A stretch of DNA of 64,000 nt from Clostridia bacterium (GTDB lineage Bacteria > Bacillota > Clostridia > Peptostreptococcales > Anaerovoracaceae), in assembly GCA_030537495.1 (NCBI GenBank), contig JAUNMH010000001.1:162096-226095 (forward strand), written 5' to 3'. The translations under genes and the position numbers were made by a program. Positions 37,102 through 46,018 of the stretch are shown here, piece by piece; positions within the stretch are counted from its first letter, which is position 1, and each line of letters opens with the position of its first letter. Below the pieces are notes generated by a model. The model was not told where the DNA came from and searched no databases. It was given only the letters and a program-made list of their open reading frames with translations.

Positions 37102-37118
37102 CACATCGGTGATGCACC
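37102..37118. repeat. Intercistronic 17-mer repeat, copy A (before agrD)
   Basis: CACATCGGTGATGCACC on the plus strand, 72 bases before the agrD start. Near-identical copies occur at 37634, 53538 and 58107, each 55-72 bases ahead of a start codon. The minus-strand form GGTGCATCACC can fold into a small GGTG/CACC hairpin. Confidence 0.7.
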
Positions 37119-37176
37119 TTCTCTCTTTCTGCTCATACGCACTGTTTTCTCGGTATTTGGTATAGCTATGTCGATA

Positions 37177-37413
37177 TTATTCTTTTTCTGTTTCAAAGAA
37201 ATATGCAAATATGAAGAATCCAACCAATCCTCCCATTGATGCAAGAATTTCTTTTGCAGAGAATGTCCATATTTCAGATATAGCCGCTCCAAATGGTATG
37301 CTGGATTTTATCATAATATATATCACACTCCCGATTTCAAAAAGCAGCATTACTAGAGCTGCAATTATAGTATATTTCAGAGCTGCCGTAATTCTATTTT
37401 TTTCGAAATTCAT
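37177..37413 (-). CDS. Small two-helix membrane protein, 78 aa (paralogue 1)
   Basis: Starts MNFEKNRITAALKYTIIAAL after GGAGGAGGACAAAACG. Two hydrophobic helices (about residues 14-36 and 52-72) separated by a short loop, ending FETEKE. It is nearly identical to the 78-residue protein at 53613-53849, and the similarity continues past the stop codon to the repeat motif, so both come from a recent duplication. It lies between the agr promoter and agrD. Function unknown; an immunity-type membrane protein is one possibility. Confidence 0.75.
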   Translation of the reverse strand: MNFEKNRITAALKYTIIAALVMLLFEIGSVIYIMIKSSIPFGAAISEIWTFSAKEILASMGGLVGFFIFAYFFETEKE

Positions 37414-37454
37414 CGTTTTGTCCTCCTCCATACCACATCATTCTTTGTTAAACT

Positions 37455-37579
37455 TAATCATTTTTTGTAGCCACAAGTGAAAAAGTCTGTCTATCTGGTA
37501 CATAACCACTATTTTTCCCACCATTTCTCCACTTATATATAGTTGTAATCTTCAGGTAACGCTTTGTAGTTGTGTTCAT
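37455..37579 (-). pseudogene. Relic of the NGGKNSGY secreted-protein family
   Basis: AAAGGAG and ATG at 37579 open a reading frame with RYLKITTIYKWRNGGKNSGY, the C-terminal signature of the secreted proteins at 56895-58040 and 59246-60295. Immediately after SGY the frame diverges; restoring one base gives a tail of the same length as the 381-aa protein and a stop at 37455-37457. So the signal peptide and most of the gene are gone and the end is frameshifted. As it stands the frame stays open for 61 codons to 37394. Confidence 0.75.
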
Positions 37580-37633
37580 CTGTCTCTCCTTTCTCCTCCA
37601 GAATTACTAAGTTATCTCCCGCAACTACTTTTC

Positions 37634-37650
37634 CACATCGGTAATGCACC
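37634..37650. repeat. Intercistronic 17-mer repeat, copy B
   Basis: CACATCGGTAATGCACC, one mismatch from copy A, 55 bases before the relic start at 37579. Confidence 0.6.
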
Positions 37651-37748
37651 CTCTTTCCACTTTTGGTTTTTCTCTGCAGTTTGTATTTGTTCCTTTATAC
37701 ATTTGATGCATCGAATATCCAGTTTTAGACAAGAATTTGGTTTTTTTA

Positions 37749-37816
37749 ATTCTACACCTTACTCCTCTCAAAAAAATTCATGTTGTTGAAATTAGCAGTT
37801 TTTTGTTGAAATTAGC
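37749..37816 (-). promoter_or_regulatory. Predicted LytTR-controlled agr promoter (P3)
   Basis: On the minus strand two copies of CTAATTTCAACA, 20 bases apart (plus-strand GTTGAAATTA at 37785 and 37805), lie upstream of a -10 TAGAAT (37754-37749). Distance from the second repeat to the -10 is identical to two promoters at 60.6 and 61.3 kb. LytTR regulators bind such paired repeats on one face of the helix. The upstream repeat overlaps the end of the kinase gene. Transcription would read into the 78-aa gene, agrD and agrB. Confidence 0.75.
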
Positions 37817-39146
37817 ACGTAACGTCCTCATAAGCGTCAATAAACATATCTATTGTTACGCAAAAGGTTTCTTCTTCGGTACTGATTGTCATTTGGCCGT
37901 AATGCTGAGCTACTGTTTCTGACACATTTTTCAGACCAATTCCATGGTGTTTTGCATATCTATTGGTGTACCTTTTGGAGGCGATTTCTAATTTTCTGCC
38001 GTTATTCTTGCACTGTGCAGTATCCTCTCGATAGGTGTTAATGACTTGGATGTGCAATAGCCCACATGCTGCGGACATTCTAATAATTAATTCCTTCGGT
38101 TCTTTCTCCTCATACAGAGCCCTTATGGCGTTATCCAACAGATTGCCTAAAATAACAACAATGTCCCTTGGATTTATCTGCAAGTCCTGTGGTATGCAGA
38201 CATCGGTTTCTATTTTTGCGCCTGCGTCCGCAGCGTCGCTAAGTTTCAGATTGATAACACCATCAATAAGAGAATTACCTGTTGATATCCATTGCCCTGT
38301 AGGCTTAATTTCATCATATATATTACCTATATAATTTTGTAGTTTCTCGCATTCCTTCTGTTCAGCCATTTCCCTTATTGCGACCAGATGATTTTTAATG
38401 TCATGACGCAACGAAGAAATCCGTTCCTCTGGTTTTTGCAGAATACCGATTTGTTTCTCGTATGCTTTATTTTCCTGTAACACAAGCTGCATTTCAGACT
38501 TTTTCCTATACATGTCTTGTATCCTGGATATAAGGAAAAAGACAAGTAAATTCATTAGGATCAAACATATTTCCCCTAACAGAACCGCGCTTGCCTCTAC
38601 GCATTTATCTAGAACCGCGGCAGAAATAAGTATTGTGAGCGTTGGAACTGTTGAGACAGCAAGCCACTCAGTAATAGCTATTTTATTTCCTTCTTTTAAC
38701 TCCACAAATTTTTCAATTAATATAACGATTAAGAAAAAAAGCATGTTGGCTACTGTAATTCCTATGGTCACAATATGAGTCGTTCCTATTTTCACTAGGA
38801 TGTAAACAACCAAATCCTCGCAAATTATAGATAGGGACATCGCCATGACAATTGCCAATACACGTTGTTGCAAATTCCCCTCATATGTGAGCGAGATAAG
38901 CGCCATTCCCACAAGATTCGTTACTATAATAATTTCAGGAGGCCAGGAAAACACAAGGAATCCTAGACTATTAATCATGTAATATATGAAAAATGCTCCC
39001 CTTCGTATATATGATAATGATAACTTAAATTTAAAAGAATTCTTCTTTGCGATTAGTTCATGTTCCGCACTCAAAAATATACAGAATAAGCGACTTATAA
39101 CGTATAAACGGAATAGATTTCCCACTAAATAAATTATTGCTTCCAT
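37812..39146 (-). CDS. agrC: AgrC-type sensor histidine kinase
   Basis: 444 residues. About six or seven transmembrane helices occupy residues 1-215, followed by a short coiled coil and the HPK10-type kinase core: phosphorylated His in SLRHDIKNHLVAIREMAE (about residue 250), N box ILGNLLDNAIRALYE and glycine motif HHGIGLKNVSE. This is the architecture of kinases that sense cyclic autoinducer peptides. It starts two bases after the regulator stop. The kinase is intact. Confidence 0.9.
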   Translation of the reverse strand: MEAIIYLVGNLFRLYVISRLFCIFLSAEHELIAKKNSFKFKLSLSYIRRGAFFIYYMINSLGFLVFSWPPEIIIVTNLVGMALISLTYEGNLQQRVLAIVMAMSLSIICEDLVVYILVKIGTTHIVTIGITVANMLFFLIVILIEKFVELKEGNKIAITEWLAVSTVPTLTILISAAVLDKCVEASAVLLGEICLILMNLLVFFLISRIQDMYRKKSEMQLVLQENKAYEKQIGILQKPEERISSLRHDIKNHLVAIREMAEQKECEKLQNYIGNIYDEIKPTGQWISTGNSLIDGVINLKLSDAADAGAKIETDVCIPQDLQINPRDIVVILGNLLDNAIRALYEEKEPKELIIRMSAACGLLHIQVINTYREDTAQCKNNGRKLEIASKRYTNRYAKHHGIGLKNVSETVAQHYGQMTISTEEETFCVTIDMFIDAYEDVTC

Positions 39147-39148
39147 AT

Positions 39149-39865
39149 CTACAGTTCCCTTTTTCTTGGAAATATTACATCTGCGTGTTCAAAAATTGCT
39201 GCCCTATAGTTTCTGCTTACTGGTAATTTCTGACCACCAGAAAGGTGGACACAGTTTGGTTGCCACTGAATTACTTTCGTCTCATTTACAAGATAAGATT
39301 TATGAATTCTAATAAAATTTCTTCCTACCGACTCTTCAATCTCGTCTAGTTTTCCGTAAAATTCGTATCTTTCATCTCCACAATCAACTATTATTTTTCG
39401 ATTATCACTTTCAAAATAAAGTATCGATGACACTGCGACTCGACACAGTTCCTTACCGGCTTTAAATCGGAAAACCTTTTGCAGACCTTGAGAGAGCTCC
39501 ATCCTTTTGCGGACACAAGCAATAATTTTATCCTCTGTAACTGGCTTTATCAGAAAATTCATAGGTCTGCTATCAAATAGGCTCATCGCATACGTTTCCC
39601 TTGAAGAAACATAAACAATCTGCACATAGTCATTTTTAAGTTCTCCCCTTATTATGTTCCCCATAGAAACTCCATCCATGCTTTTGAATTCTATATCCAG
39701 AAAAATCAAGTCAAAAGGTTCCCCGTCAAGCAAGGTTCTGTGCAGTTTTTCACAAGTGTAGAATATTTCTACACTAATCATATTCTTTAGGTCAGATCCC
39801 ACTAGGATTCTTTCTATTTGTTCACACATCCTAATGTCATCATCGCAAATTGCAATCTTATACAT
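39149..39865 (-). CDS. agrA: AgrA-type LytTR response regulator
   Basis: 238 residues. Receiver domain with CDDD acidic pocket, phosphoacceptor in LIFLDIEFKSMDG and Lys of LIKPVTEDK; C-terminal LytTR DNA-binding domain with the family pattern ILYFESDNRKIIV, RNFIRIHKSYLVN and LPVSRNY. Such regulators bind paired ~9-bp direct repeats upstream of weak -35 boxes, exactly what is seen at three promoters in this window. First gene of the agrA-agrC pair. Confidence 0.92.
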   Translation of the reverse strand: MYKIAICDDDIRMCEQIERILVGSDLKNMISVEIFYTCEKLHRTLLDGEPFDLIFLDIEFKSMDGVSMGNIIRGELKNDYVQIVYVSSRETYAMSLFDSRPMNFLIKPVTEDKIIACVRKRMELSQGLQKVFRFKAGKELCRVAVSSILYFESDNRKIIVDCGDERYEFYGKLDEIEESVGRNFIRIHKSYLVNETKVIQWQPNCVHLSGGQKLPVSRNYRAAIFEHADVIFPRKREL

Positions 39866-39939
39866 TTTTCTTCCGTAGCCTTCCTAATCTTTTACAATTA
39901 TTATAATATCCTAGCTCCACACATTGCGTCAACTAAATA

Positions 39940-39966
39940 GGAGAAAGGCCTCCCGAACCTTTCTCC
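39940..39966 (-). terminator. Intrinsic terminator after gntR
   Basis: GGAGAAAGG / CCTTTCTCC stem; on the minus strand it follows the gntR stop. The T-run is weak (TATTT). Confidence 0.6.
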
Positions 39967-39992
39967 ATAAAAAATATTCTATATTAACTCCC

Positions 39993-40664
39993 CTAAATCT
40001 TAGAAATCAAGTCCTCTGCCCTGATAATGAATTCCTTCAGGCGTCTTGCATGCCCCTCGGACAATTCCTTTGCCTTCTGCGCGTTTCTGCTGGCAATGGA
40101 TGTTGCAATTTCCCTGTGTTCAAGAGGCATGTTCTGATATCTTCCCAACTTGTCATAGTACAAATATCTAAATCTCTGGGCGCGTTCCTGAACCAGTTCG
40201 CCTAGCTTAATTAAGGTGTCATTTTCCGAGCACTTGTAGATGTAGTTGTGGAAAACTTCGTCCATGTTTAAGACCCTAATAGGGTCGTTAGCATTAACGG
40301 CATCCGCATAGTCATCCGCCAGATGCAGGAGCTCATTAATCTGATCATCAGACATTCTCTCAGCAGCAAGAGCTGCCGCGAAGCCCTCCAGATTTTCTCT
40401 GACTTCCAGAGTATCCACCATGTCCTTTACAGAAAGGCTAGACGCATAAGCACCCCTTCTTGGTTCGATAATGACCAGGCCTTCCTTCTCCAGCTTACGA
40501 ATGGCTTCTCTTATTGGAGTTCTACTAACACCCATTTCTTCAGCCAAGTCAACTTCCATCATTCTCGTTCCCGGAGCAATTTTACCCGTAAGTATTTGCT
40601 TCTTAAGTTCCTCGTATACCAATTCCCTTAAAGGCATATGGTTCTGTAAGTCAAAATTAATCAT
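39993..40664 (-). CDS. GntR-family transcriptional regulator (FadR/FCD subgroup)
   Basis: 223 residues. N-terminal winged helix (LRELVYEELKKQILTGKIAPGTRMMEVDLAEEMGVSRTPIREAIRKLEKEGL) and a C-terminal FCD helical ligand domain with the metal-binding pattern DEVFHNYIYKCSEN ... EHREIATSIASRNAQKAKELSEGH. It follows ispE by 41 bases, but regulation of ispE is not implied by the sequence. Effector unknown. Confidence 0.9.
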   Translation of the reverse strand: MINFDLQNHMPLRELVYEELKKQILTGKIAPGTRMMEVDLAEEMGVSRTPIREAIRKLEKEGLVIIEPRRGAYASSLSVKDMVDTLEVRENLEGFAAALAAERMSDDQINELLHLADDYADAVNANDPIRVLNMDEVFHNYIYKCSENDTLIKLGELVQERAQRFRYLYYDKLGRYQNMPLEHREIATSIASRNAQKAKELSEGHARRLKEFIIRAEDLISKI

Positions 40665-40705
40665 GTTTATTTTCCTCTCTTAACTAATCATTTCCTAGAA
40701 TTAGA

Positions 40706-41650
40706 CTACCGGATACACTTGGTCCAGTAGCTCTCGTACCCTCTTTCTCTCAGCAAATTGCTGTATTTAATAGCATCATCCATGCGGTCATATATGGCAA
40801 AAACAGTAGGCCCGCTTCCGCTCATTAGAACAACCCTCGGACTTCCCATCTTCTGCATCTTTTTCTTCAAGGCTAAAACCTTAGGATATGCATTCAAAGT
40901 ATATTCCTCAAGAACATTTATACATTCCTCATAAACAGCCTCTATTTTGCCATCCTGAATGGCAGAAACCATTCTGTCGGTGTCCGGATGTTCCCTAATC
41001 ACGCATTCGTCGATGCCCTGATAAACCTCTTTAGTCGACACTCCCAGTCTCGGTTTTGCAATAACAACAGCCCTGCGAATACCCTTCAGCGGCACAAGAT
41101 CAGTGCCCGTACCCTCTGCACGCGCACAAGCCGCCGCCAATTTATTCTTACGCACTGCCTTGGGCAAATTAGGGTTACATTTCGCCTGCCCCATTACGCA
41201 AAACGGCACGTCGGAGCCCAGTTCCGCCCCCAGCGAACAAAGCTCACTAAGTCCAAGCCTAAGTCTCCATATCACGTTAAGTCCATGTAATACAGCGGCT
41301 CCGTTTCCACTTCCGCCGGCCATACCCGCGGCTACAGGAATTCGCTTAAAAATGTCTATGTAAACAGTTCCCCCGAGGAGCCTTGATCCATATTTGTCAA
41401 TAATAAGCTGCGCCGCCTTATATGCAATATTTCTATCATCAGCAGGTAGGAAAGGCTTTCCTGGATTAAGGACAATGTCGATATCGCCCTTTCCTCTGGA
41501 GCTATCCTCTTCATATTTAACAGTAACATCATCATGAAATGACAATTGTTGCATCACCATATCCACCTGATGCATTCCGTTGCCCAAAACCCCCACTACA
41601 TCGAGAGATAAATTGATTTTTGCATAAGACGCCAGTTTAATTTCTTTCAT
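40706..41650 (-). CDS. ispE: 4-diphosphocytidyl-2-C-methyl-D-erythritol kinase
   Basis: 314-residue GHMP kinase of the MEP pathway. N-terminal ASYAKINLSLDVVGVLGNGMHQVDMVMQ with the substrate lysine, glycine-rich ATP motif RIPVAAGMAGGSGNGAAVLHGLN, and the C-terminal VLMSGSGPTVFAIYD. A slightly longer inserted region near residue 150-180 (PKAVRKNKLAAACARAEGTG) is unusual but in frame. It works between IspD and IspF, encoded as a fusion at 9570-10709. Confidence 0.93.
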   Translation of the reverse strand: MKEIKLASYAKINLSLDVVGVLGNGMHQVDMVMQQLSFHDDVTVKYEEDSSRGKGDIDIVLNPGKPFLPADDRNIAYKAAQLIIDKYGSRLLGGTVYIDIFKRIPVAAGMAGGSGNGAAVLHGLNVIWRLRLGLSELCSLGAELGSDVPFCVMGQAKCNPNLPKAVRKNKLAAACARAEGTGTDLVPLKGIRRAVVIAKPRLGVSTKEVYQGIDECVIREHPDTDRMVSAIQDGKIEAVYEECINVLEEYTLNAYPKVLALKKKMQKMGSPRVVLMSGSGPTVFAIYDRMDDAIKYSNLLRERGYESYWTKCIR

Positions 41651-41702
41651 AAGTCTATTCCTTGAGCCTTCTTAGTCTAACACTTGCATTTGCTGTATAC
41701 AA

Positions 41703-41730
41703 GAAATGAGCGGATCATACCGCTCATTTC
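41703..41730. terminator. Terminator downstream of the Ig-like protein gene
   Basis: Perfect 11-bp stem GAAATGAGCGG / CCGCTCATTTC, six bases beyond the stop at 41737 on the minus strand. Confidence 0.75.
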
Positions 41731-41736
41731 AACATA

Positions 41737-42600
41737 TTATTTCTTTTTCTTCTTATTTGCCGCTCTTCTTCTAGCCAGTCTTTCTTCTTCAGCTATTCTA
41801 GCCTCAGCCTCTGCCTTTCTTCCTGTGATGTATGAGCTTCCACCATCAGCAATTGGTCTAGGTCTCTTTACCTTATAGTTGCCATTGTCTGGTTCTTCAT
41901 CTTCGATTTCTTCATCTTCCTTCTTGCGCTTTTCGTGAGCAGCCTTTCTAGCTTCCTTAGCCTTCTTTTTCTCGACTTCCTTTTCGTGCTCAGCGATAAT
42001 TTCCTCAACAGGTTTGCCAGTCTTCTTAGCTTCCTTGTATGGGTTAAACGGAGCTTCCTTTTCCTTCTCATCACCCATCATCTTAGCCGCCTGCTTCTTA
42101 GCCTGAAGTGTTGAGAATGCGAAGATTCCAACGAACATCAAAACCATCATAAGCATATAAACTTTTGTACCCTTTGCCTGGTCCATAGTAGTGAAGCTAA
42201 TCTTCTTTTCCTTGTCCAGAGTATCTCCGTTCTTGTCCTGGAACGCCGGGTCAATTGTAAGAGTATATTCAGTATTATCTGTAATATTCAGCTTCTTGGT
42301 TGTATCAGCAAGTACCATTACCTTCTTTAAGTCATCAGGATCGAAGAATACCTTAATTGGAACCTTCTTACCATTTTCATCAGTAATCTTAAAGCATTCG
42401 CTGTTTGCCTTCTTAATATCCTTAGTTCCAACTTCTTCGTTGAAAGTAAGCTTAACACAAAGGTTTTCTTTTGTAGTGTTCTTCTGTCCATCTACAGGAT
42501 ATGAATCCTCAATTTTCAGTGTCTGTGCAGCAAAACAAGTATTTGCTGTCATAGTTACAATTAGCGCTACAAGGCAAATAATTGAACCAAGTCTCTTCAT
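41737..42600 (-). CDS. Membrane-anchored protein with Ig-like (SbsA-type) domain
   Basis: 287 residues. Signal peptide with cleavage near CFAAQ; residues ~25-140 form a single Ig-like/SbsA_Ig domain (SYPVDGQKNTTKENLCVKLTFNEEV and TEYTLTIDPAFQDKNG); a transmembrane helix at about 150-167 follows; the C-terminal ~115 residues are a highly charged Lys/Glu/Arg cytoplasmic tail with coiled-coil character. It follows tadA by 16 bases. The extracytoplasmic Ig domain with a basic intracellular tail is a recurring Clostridia architecture of unknown role. Confidence 0.75.
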   Translation of the reverse strand: MKRLGSIICLVALIVTMTANTCFAAQTLKIEDSYPVDGQKNTTKENLCVKLTFNEEVGTKDIKKANSECFKITDENGKKVPIKVFFDPDDLKKVMVLADTTKKLNITDNTEYTLTIDPAFQDKNGDTLDKEKKISFTTMDQAKGTKVYMLMMVLMFVGIFAFSTLQAKKQAAKMMGDEKEKEAPFNPYKEAKKTGKPVEEIIAEHEKEVEKKKAKEARKAAHEKRKKEDEEIEDEEPDNGNYKVKRPRPIADGGSSYITGRKAEAEARIAEEERLARRRAANKKKKK

Positions 42601-42616
42601 TCTGTTGTTCCTCCGA

Positions 42617-43072
42617 TTATCTTTTGTTTCTTTTTCTCAGTTGTCTGAAGAATTCTTTCATTATATTACTACATTCATCTTCAAGAATTCCCCGTTCCAC
42701 GTGTATTCTGTGGTTAAGCCTGTCTTCCTCTGCAATATTGAACACAGAACCACAGGCACCTGCCTTAGGATCCATAGCTCCAATATACAGATTCTCTATT
42801 CTTGACCAGACCATCGCTCCGGCGCACATGCTGCAAGGTTCAACCGTAACGTACATGCTACATCCCGGCAGTCTCCACCCGCCTAGAACCTCCGCAGCCT
42901 GCCTAATTGCAATCATTTCAGCGTGCGCTGTAGGGTCCTTGGCCGTCTCCGTCAGGTTGTGTCCCCTGGCAATGACCTGTCCATCTTTCACAATTACCGC
43001 TCCGATGGGCACCTCTCCGAGTTCAAAGGCTTTCCTTGCCTCGATCAAAGCTTCCTTCATAAACTTATCCAT
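42617..43072 (-). CDS. tadA: tRNA-specific adenosine deaminase
   Basis: 151 residues. Zinc and catalytic residues are intact in THAEMIAIRQA and EPCSMCAGAMVWSRI. TadA converts A34 to inosine in tRNA-Arg(ACG). The C-terminal EDECSNIMKEFFRQLRKRNKR is family-typical. It is followed by the Ig-like protein gene on the same strand. Confidence 0.95.
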   Translation of the reverse strand: MDKFMKEALIEARKAFELGEVPIGAVIVKDGQVIARGHNLTETAKDPTAHAEMIAIRQAAEVLGGWRLPGCSMYVTVEPCSMCAGAMVWSRIENLYIGAMDPKAGACGSVFNIAEEDRLNHRIHVERGILEDECSNIMKEFFRQLRKRNKR

Positions 43073-43158
43073 ATATCAAAAGATTTTAACACAGAATCCC
43101 TTAGAATTCAATATTTTTTTAATTATATCTACTATCATATCTATCCCCCGCTTCATAA

Positions 43159-43192
43159 AAGGAGCCACCGCAATAAAGCGACAGCTCCTTTG
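43159..43192 (-). terminator. Terminator after the YfcC-type carrier
   Basis: AAAGGAGC / GCTCCTTT stem with an 18-base loop, followed by TTTTAT on the minus strand. It lies 44 bases beyond the carrier stop. Confidence 0.75.
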
Positions 43193-43235
43193 AAAATCAC
43201 ATATTAATCTCTAATGCAAACTAAATCTACATTTT

Positions 43236-44642
43236 CTATGCTCCGAATCCAGTTAACGTTGCAATTACAATCAGTACTGCCTGTACACCAACGATGGCGA
43301 AGAATACTGGGAAAATGAACTTCCACCATTTTTCAAGCTTAACGCAAGCAAGACCAGACATAACTGCTGCAAAAGCTGTAGGCCATACGATGTTGGATAA
43401 ACCATCACCAAACTGGTAAGCAAGAACTGCTGTATCACGAGTTACTCCAAGAAGGTCAGCCATAGGTGCCATAATTGGCATGGAAACTGCTGCCTGTCCT
43501 GAACCTGATGGAATAAAGAAGTTAAGCAATGTCTGCATGATCAGCATTGCGATTCCGCATAGCCATGCTGGCAAGTGAGAAAGTGGTAATGCTAAACCAT
43601 ATACGATAGTATCACAGATATTACCCTCATTCAGAACCATCAGTACTGCACGAGCGATACAGATCATCATTGAAGCCATTGCTGCTTCCTGGAAGCCTGT
43701 TGCAAACTGTTCACCAATTTTGCTAGGACCTTCTCTCATAATGATGGCTGCTACGATACCCATAATCATAAATACTGCTGCTAGTTCTGTGAAGTACCAA
43801 CCCTTAGTCTTAACTCCCCATACAACAACGATGATTGCAACTAATAAATCAATAAGGACAAGAACCTGCTTAGGACCAAATTCTCTGTTTTCTACACTTG
43901 TGTCATCTGACAGAATTGCGCTGAAGTCGTCTCCGTAAACCAGTGACTTTGTTGGGTCCTTCTTAACCTTAAGAGCATAACGGATTACAAAGAATGATGC
44001 TACAATCAGCATAACAATGTGACAGATAATACGATATCCTACACCTGACATATAAGGAACTTCAGCAATTCCCTGTGCTACACCAACTGTAAATGGGTTC
44101 AAAGTTGCTCCTGAGAATCCCATACCAGCACCAAGTGCTACTACTGCAAGTCCTACAATAGCATCATAGCCTAGGCCGATGAAGATAGCTGCGAAGATAG
44201 GAATAAATGCAAGCCATTCTTCGAACATACCAACTGTGGATGAACCTAGTCCGAATAATGCCATGAAAATAGGAATAACGATTACTGAGCTGTTGCCCTT
44301 GAAAATCTTCATCAAGAATACTACTAGGCCATCGAAAGCTCCGCTCTTAGTGATAAAGGATACTGATGCAAATGCGAAGAATACAAACATTGCGATTCCC
44401 GCTGCGTCGCCCGCACCCTCGTAGATACACTGGAACATCTTGAAGAAGCCAACAGGCGTTGCCTCCACTTCATGCCATGTTCCGGCAACTGCTACCATAT
44501 TACCCGCTTCATTTTCTACGCGGTCAAAGTTGCCTGCTGGAATAATCCAGGTTAGAATAGTACATAATACAATAATTCCAAATAGAATTGCATAAATGTG
44601 AGGAAGATTAAACTTTTTCTTCTCTAGTGGACTGTTACTCAT
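43236..44642 (-). CDS. YfcC/DcuC-like secondary carrier
   Basis: 468 residues from MSNSPLEKKKFNLPHIYAIL, with about twelve hydrophobic helices. The family motif FSGATLNPFTVGVAQGIAEVP in the middle and FFIPSGSGQAAVSMPIMAPMAD in the second half mark the YfcC group of the ion-transporter superfamily. Members are proposed carriers for C4-dicarboxylates, basic amino acids or peptides; substrate is not certain. The ORF begins at 44672, but GAAAGGAGAATTATT lies just before the chosen ATG. Divergent from the M20 peptidase gene, so a catabolic pair is possible. Confidence 0.85.
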   Translation of the reverse strand: MSNSPLEKKKFNLPHIYAILFGIIVLCTILTWIIPAGNFDRVENEAGNMVAVAGTWHEVEATPVGFFKMFQCIYEGAGDAAGIAMFVFFAFASVSFITKSGAFDGLVVFLMKIFKGNSSVIVIPIFMALFGLGSSTVGMFEEWLAFIPIFAAIFIGLGYDAIVGLAVVALGAGMGFSGATLNPFTVGVAQGIAEVPYMSGVGYRIICHIVMLIVASFFVIRYALKVKKDPTKSLVYGDDFSAILSDDTSVENREFGPKQVLVLIDLLVAIIVVVWGVKTKGWYFTELAAVFMIMGIVAAIIMREGPSKIGEQFATGFQEAAMASMMICIARAVLMVLNEGNICDTIVYGLALPLSHLPAWLCGIAMLIMQTLLNFFIPSGSGQAAVSMPIMAPMADLLGVTRDTAVLAYQFGDGLSNIVWPTAFAAVMSGLACVKLEKWWKFIFPVFFAIVGVQAVLIVIATLTGFGA

Positions 44643-44819
44643 AATAATTCTCCTTTCGTAATTTTTTCTCATCTACTGAATAACAAAATCAAGTATACAT
44701 CATCACTTTAAATTTGTAAAGTATTTTATTTGACACAACAATATTTTAATGTTAAAATTGTTATGCGAAAACAAAATTTCACTACGAAAAGTTTTTTTAC
44801 AAATAGGAGACCAATAAAT

Positions 44820-45899
44820 ATGCAAAAGTATAATTCAAAGGATATTTTGCGAGACCTAGTGGCTATTAATACTATAGCTGACAAAGACAATAAAGCTATT
44901 ATGGATTACATGGAAATACTCCTCAAAGGCTTGAATTTTAGCGTAAAAAGGCTATTAAATAAGGATACCGACAGGGAGATTCTAATTGGCGAATATGGAA
45001 AGGATCCAGCTATTGGCTTTATGGGGCACACAGACACTGTGGACATTACAGAAGAATGGGCTACTGATCCATTCTTACTTACAGAAAAAGACGGAATTCT
45101 TTATGGATTGGGTGCTTGTGATATGAAAGGAGGAATTGCTGCAGCACTTTCAGCTATAGCCTCCACAGACTTGAAATCACTTAATCGAGGCATTAAAGTA
45201 GTTTGGACATATGACGAAGAAATCCTCTTCAATGGCATTAAAGACTTCATGAAATCCGGTGAATCATTTGCTGACCATATGATAGTCTGCGAACCTACCG
45301 ATATGATTCCTATGATCGGTTCTAAAGGTTTGCTTGAATATATATACACATTCAATGGAACAACCACACATTCAAGCACCCCTATTGAGGGAAGAAATTC
45401 GAATAAAAATGCAGTACGTTTCCTAAACAAGATGTTGGATTTTGAAGATAAGTTGAAAGAAAACACTACAGATATGTTTTCTATTCCTTATACAACTATG
45501 AATCTAGGAATTGTAAATGGAGGTACTGCCATGAACAAAGTTCCTGATCATACAACTGTGTATATGGACTTTAGAATCTGCAACAGCGAAAAAGAATATC
45601 CCCTTATTCGTCAGGCTGTAGATGATTCCCTTGCGCCTTTTGATGCCAGCTATGAAATTATCAACGACATACCTTCATTTGATAAGCCAAGTAAATATGT
45701 TTCATTATATGAAGAGAAGACAGGACGAGAGGGTGTCTCTTTCCCTGGTATTACAGAAGGTTCGTTCTTCGAGGGAGATAAGATTATTATCGGCCCTGGC
45801 CCAATGACTGCTCACGAGGTTAACGAACATATTACAGTAGAATCTCTGAACCAAATTACTACCTTATATAAGGACATGATTGATGAGCTTTGTCGATGA
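44820..45899 (+). CDS. M20-family metallopeptidase/deacylase
   Basis: 359 residues from MQKYNSKDILRDLV. Metal ligands of the M20/ArgE-DapE family are present: GHTDTVD, GLGACDMKGG, the catalytic pair in YDEEI, VCEPTDM, and a late His in TAHEVNEHI. The dimerisation domain occupies about residues 180-290. It removes an acyl or aminoacyl group from a small substrate; which one is unclear. The ORF reaches to 44730, but ATAGGAG lies ten bases before 44820. It ends in TGA. Confidence 0.85.
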   Translation: MQKYNSKDILRDLVAINTIADKDNKAIMDYMEILLKGLNFSVKRLLNKDTDREILIGEYGKDPAIGFMGHTDTVDITEEWATDPFLLTEKDGILYGLGACDMKGGIAAALSAIASTDLKSLNRGIKVVWTYDEEILFNGIKDFMKSGESFADHMIVCEPTDMIPMIGSKGLLEYIYTFNGTTTHSSTPIEGRNSNKNAVRFLNKMLDFEDKLKENTTDMFSIPYTTMNLGIVNGGTAMNKVPDHTTVYMDFRICNSEKEYPLIRQAVDDSLAPFDASYEIINDIPSFDKPSKYVSLYEEKTGREGVSFPGITEGSFFEGDKIIIGPGPMTAHEVNEHITVESLNQITTLYKDMIDELCR

Positions 45900-46018
45900 T
45901 GTGCAAATGAAATAACAGAGCAAAAACAAAAATAAATCTTGCATTTTATCTCTGGCTATGATAGCATTAGTAAGGTTAAAGTAAAATACAATTTGATAAG
46001 AGATAAGGAGCCAAAATA

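Noticed and set aside
37083..37292. 69-codon minus-strand ORF ending in REGASPMW that is partly preserved at 53.5 kb
   Set aside because: Most of it is the 78-aa gene read in another frame. Preservation is explained by recent duplication of the whole segment; kept only as a note on the repeat motif.
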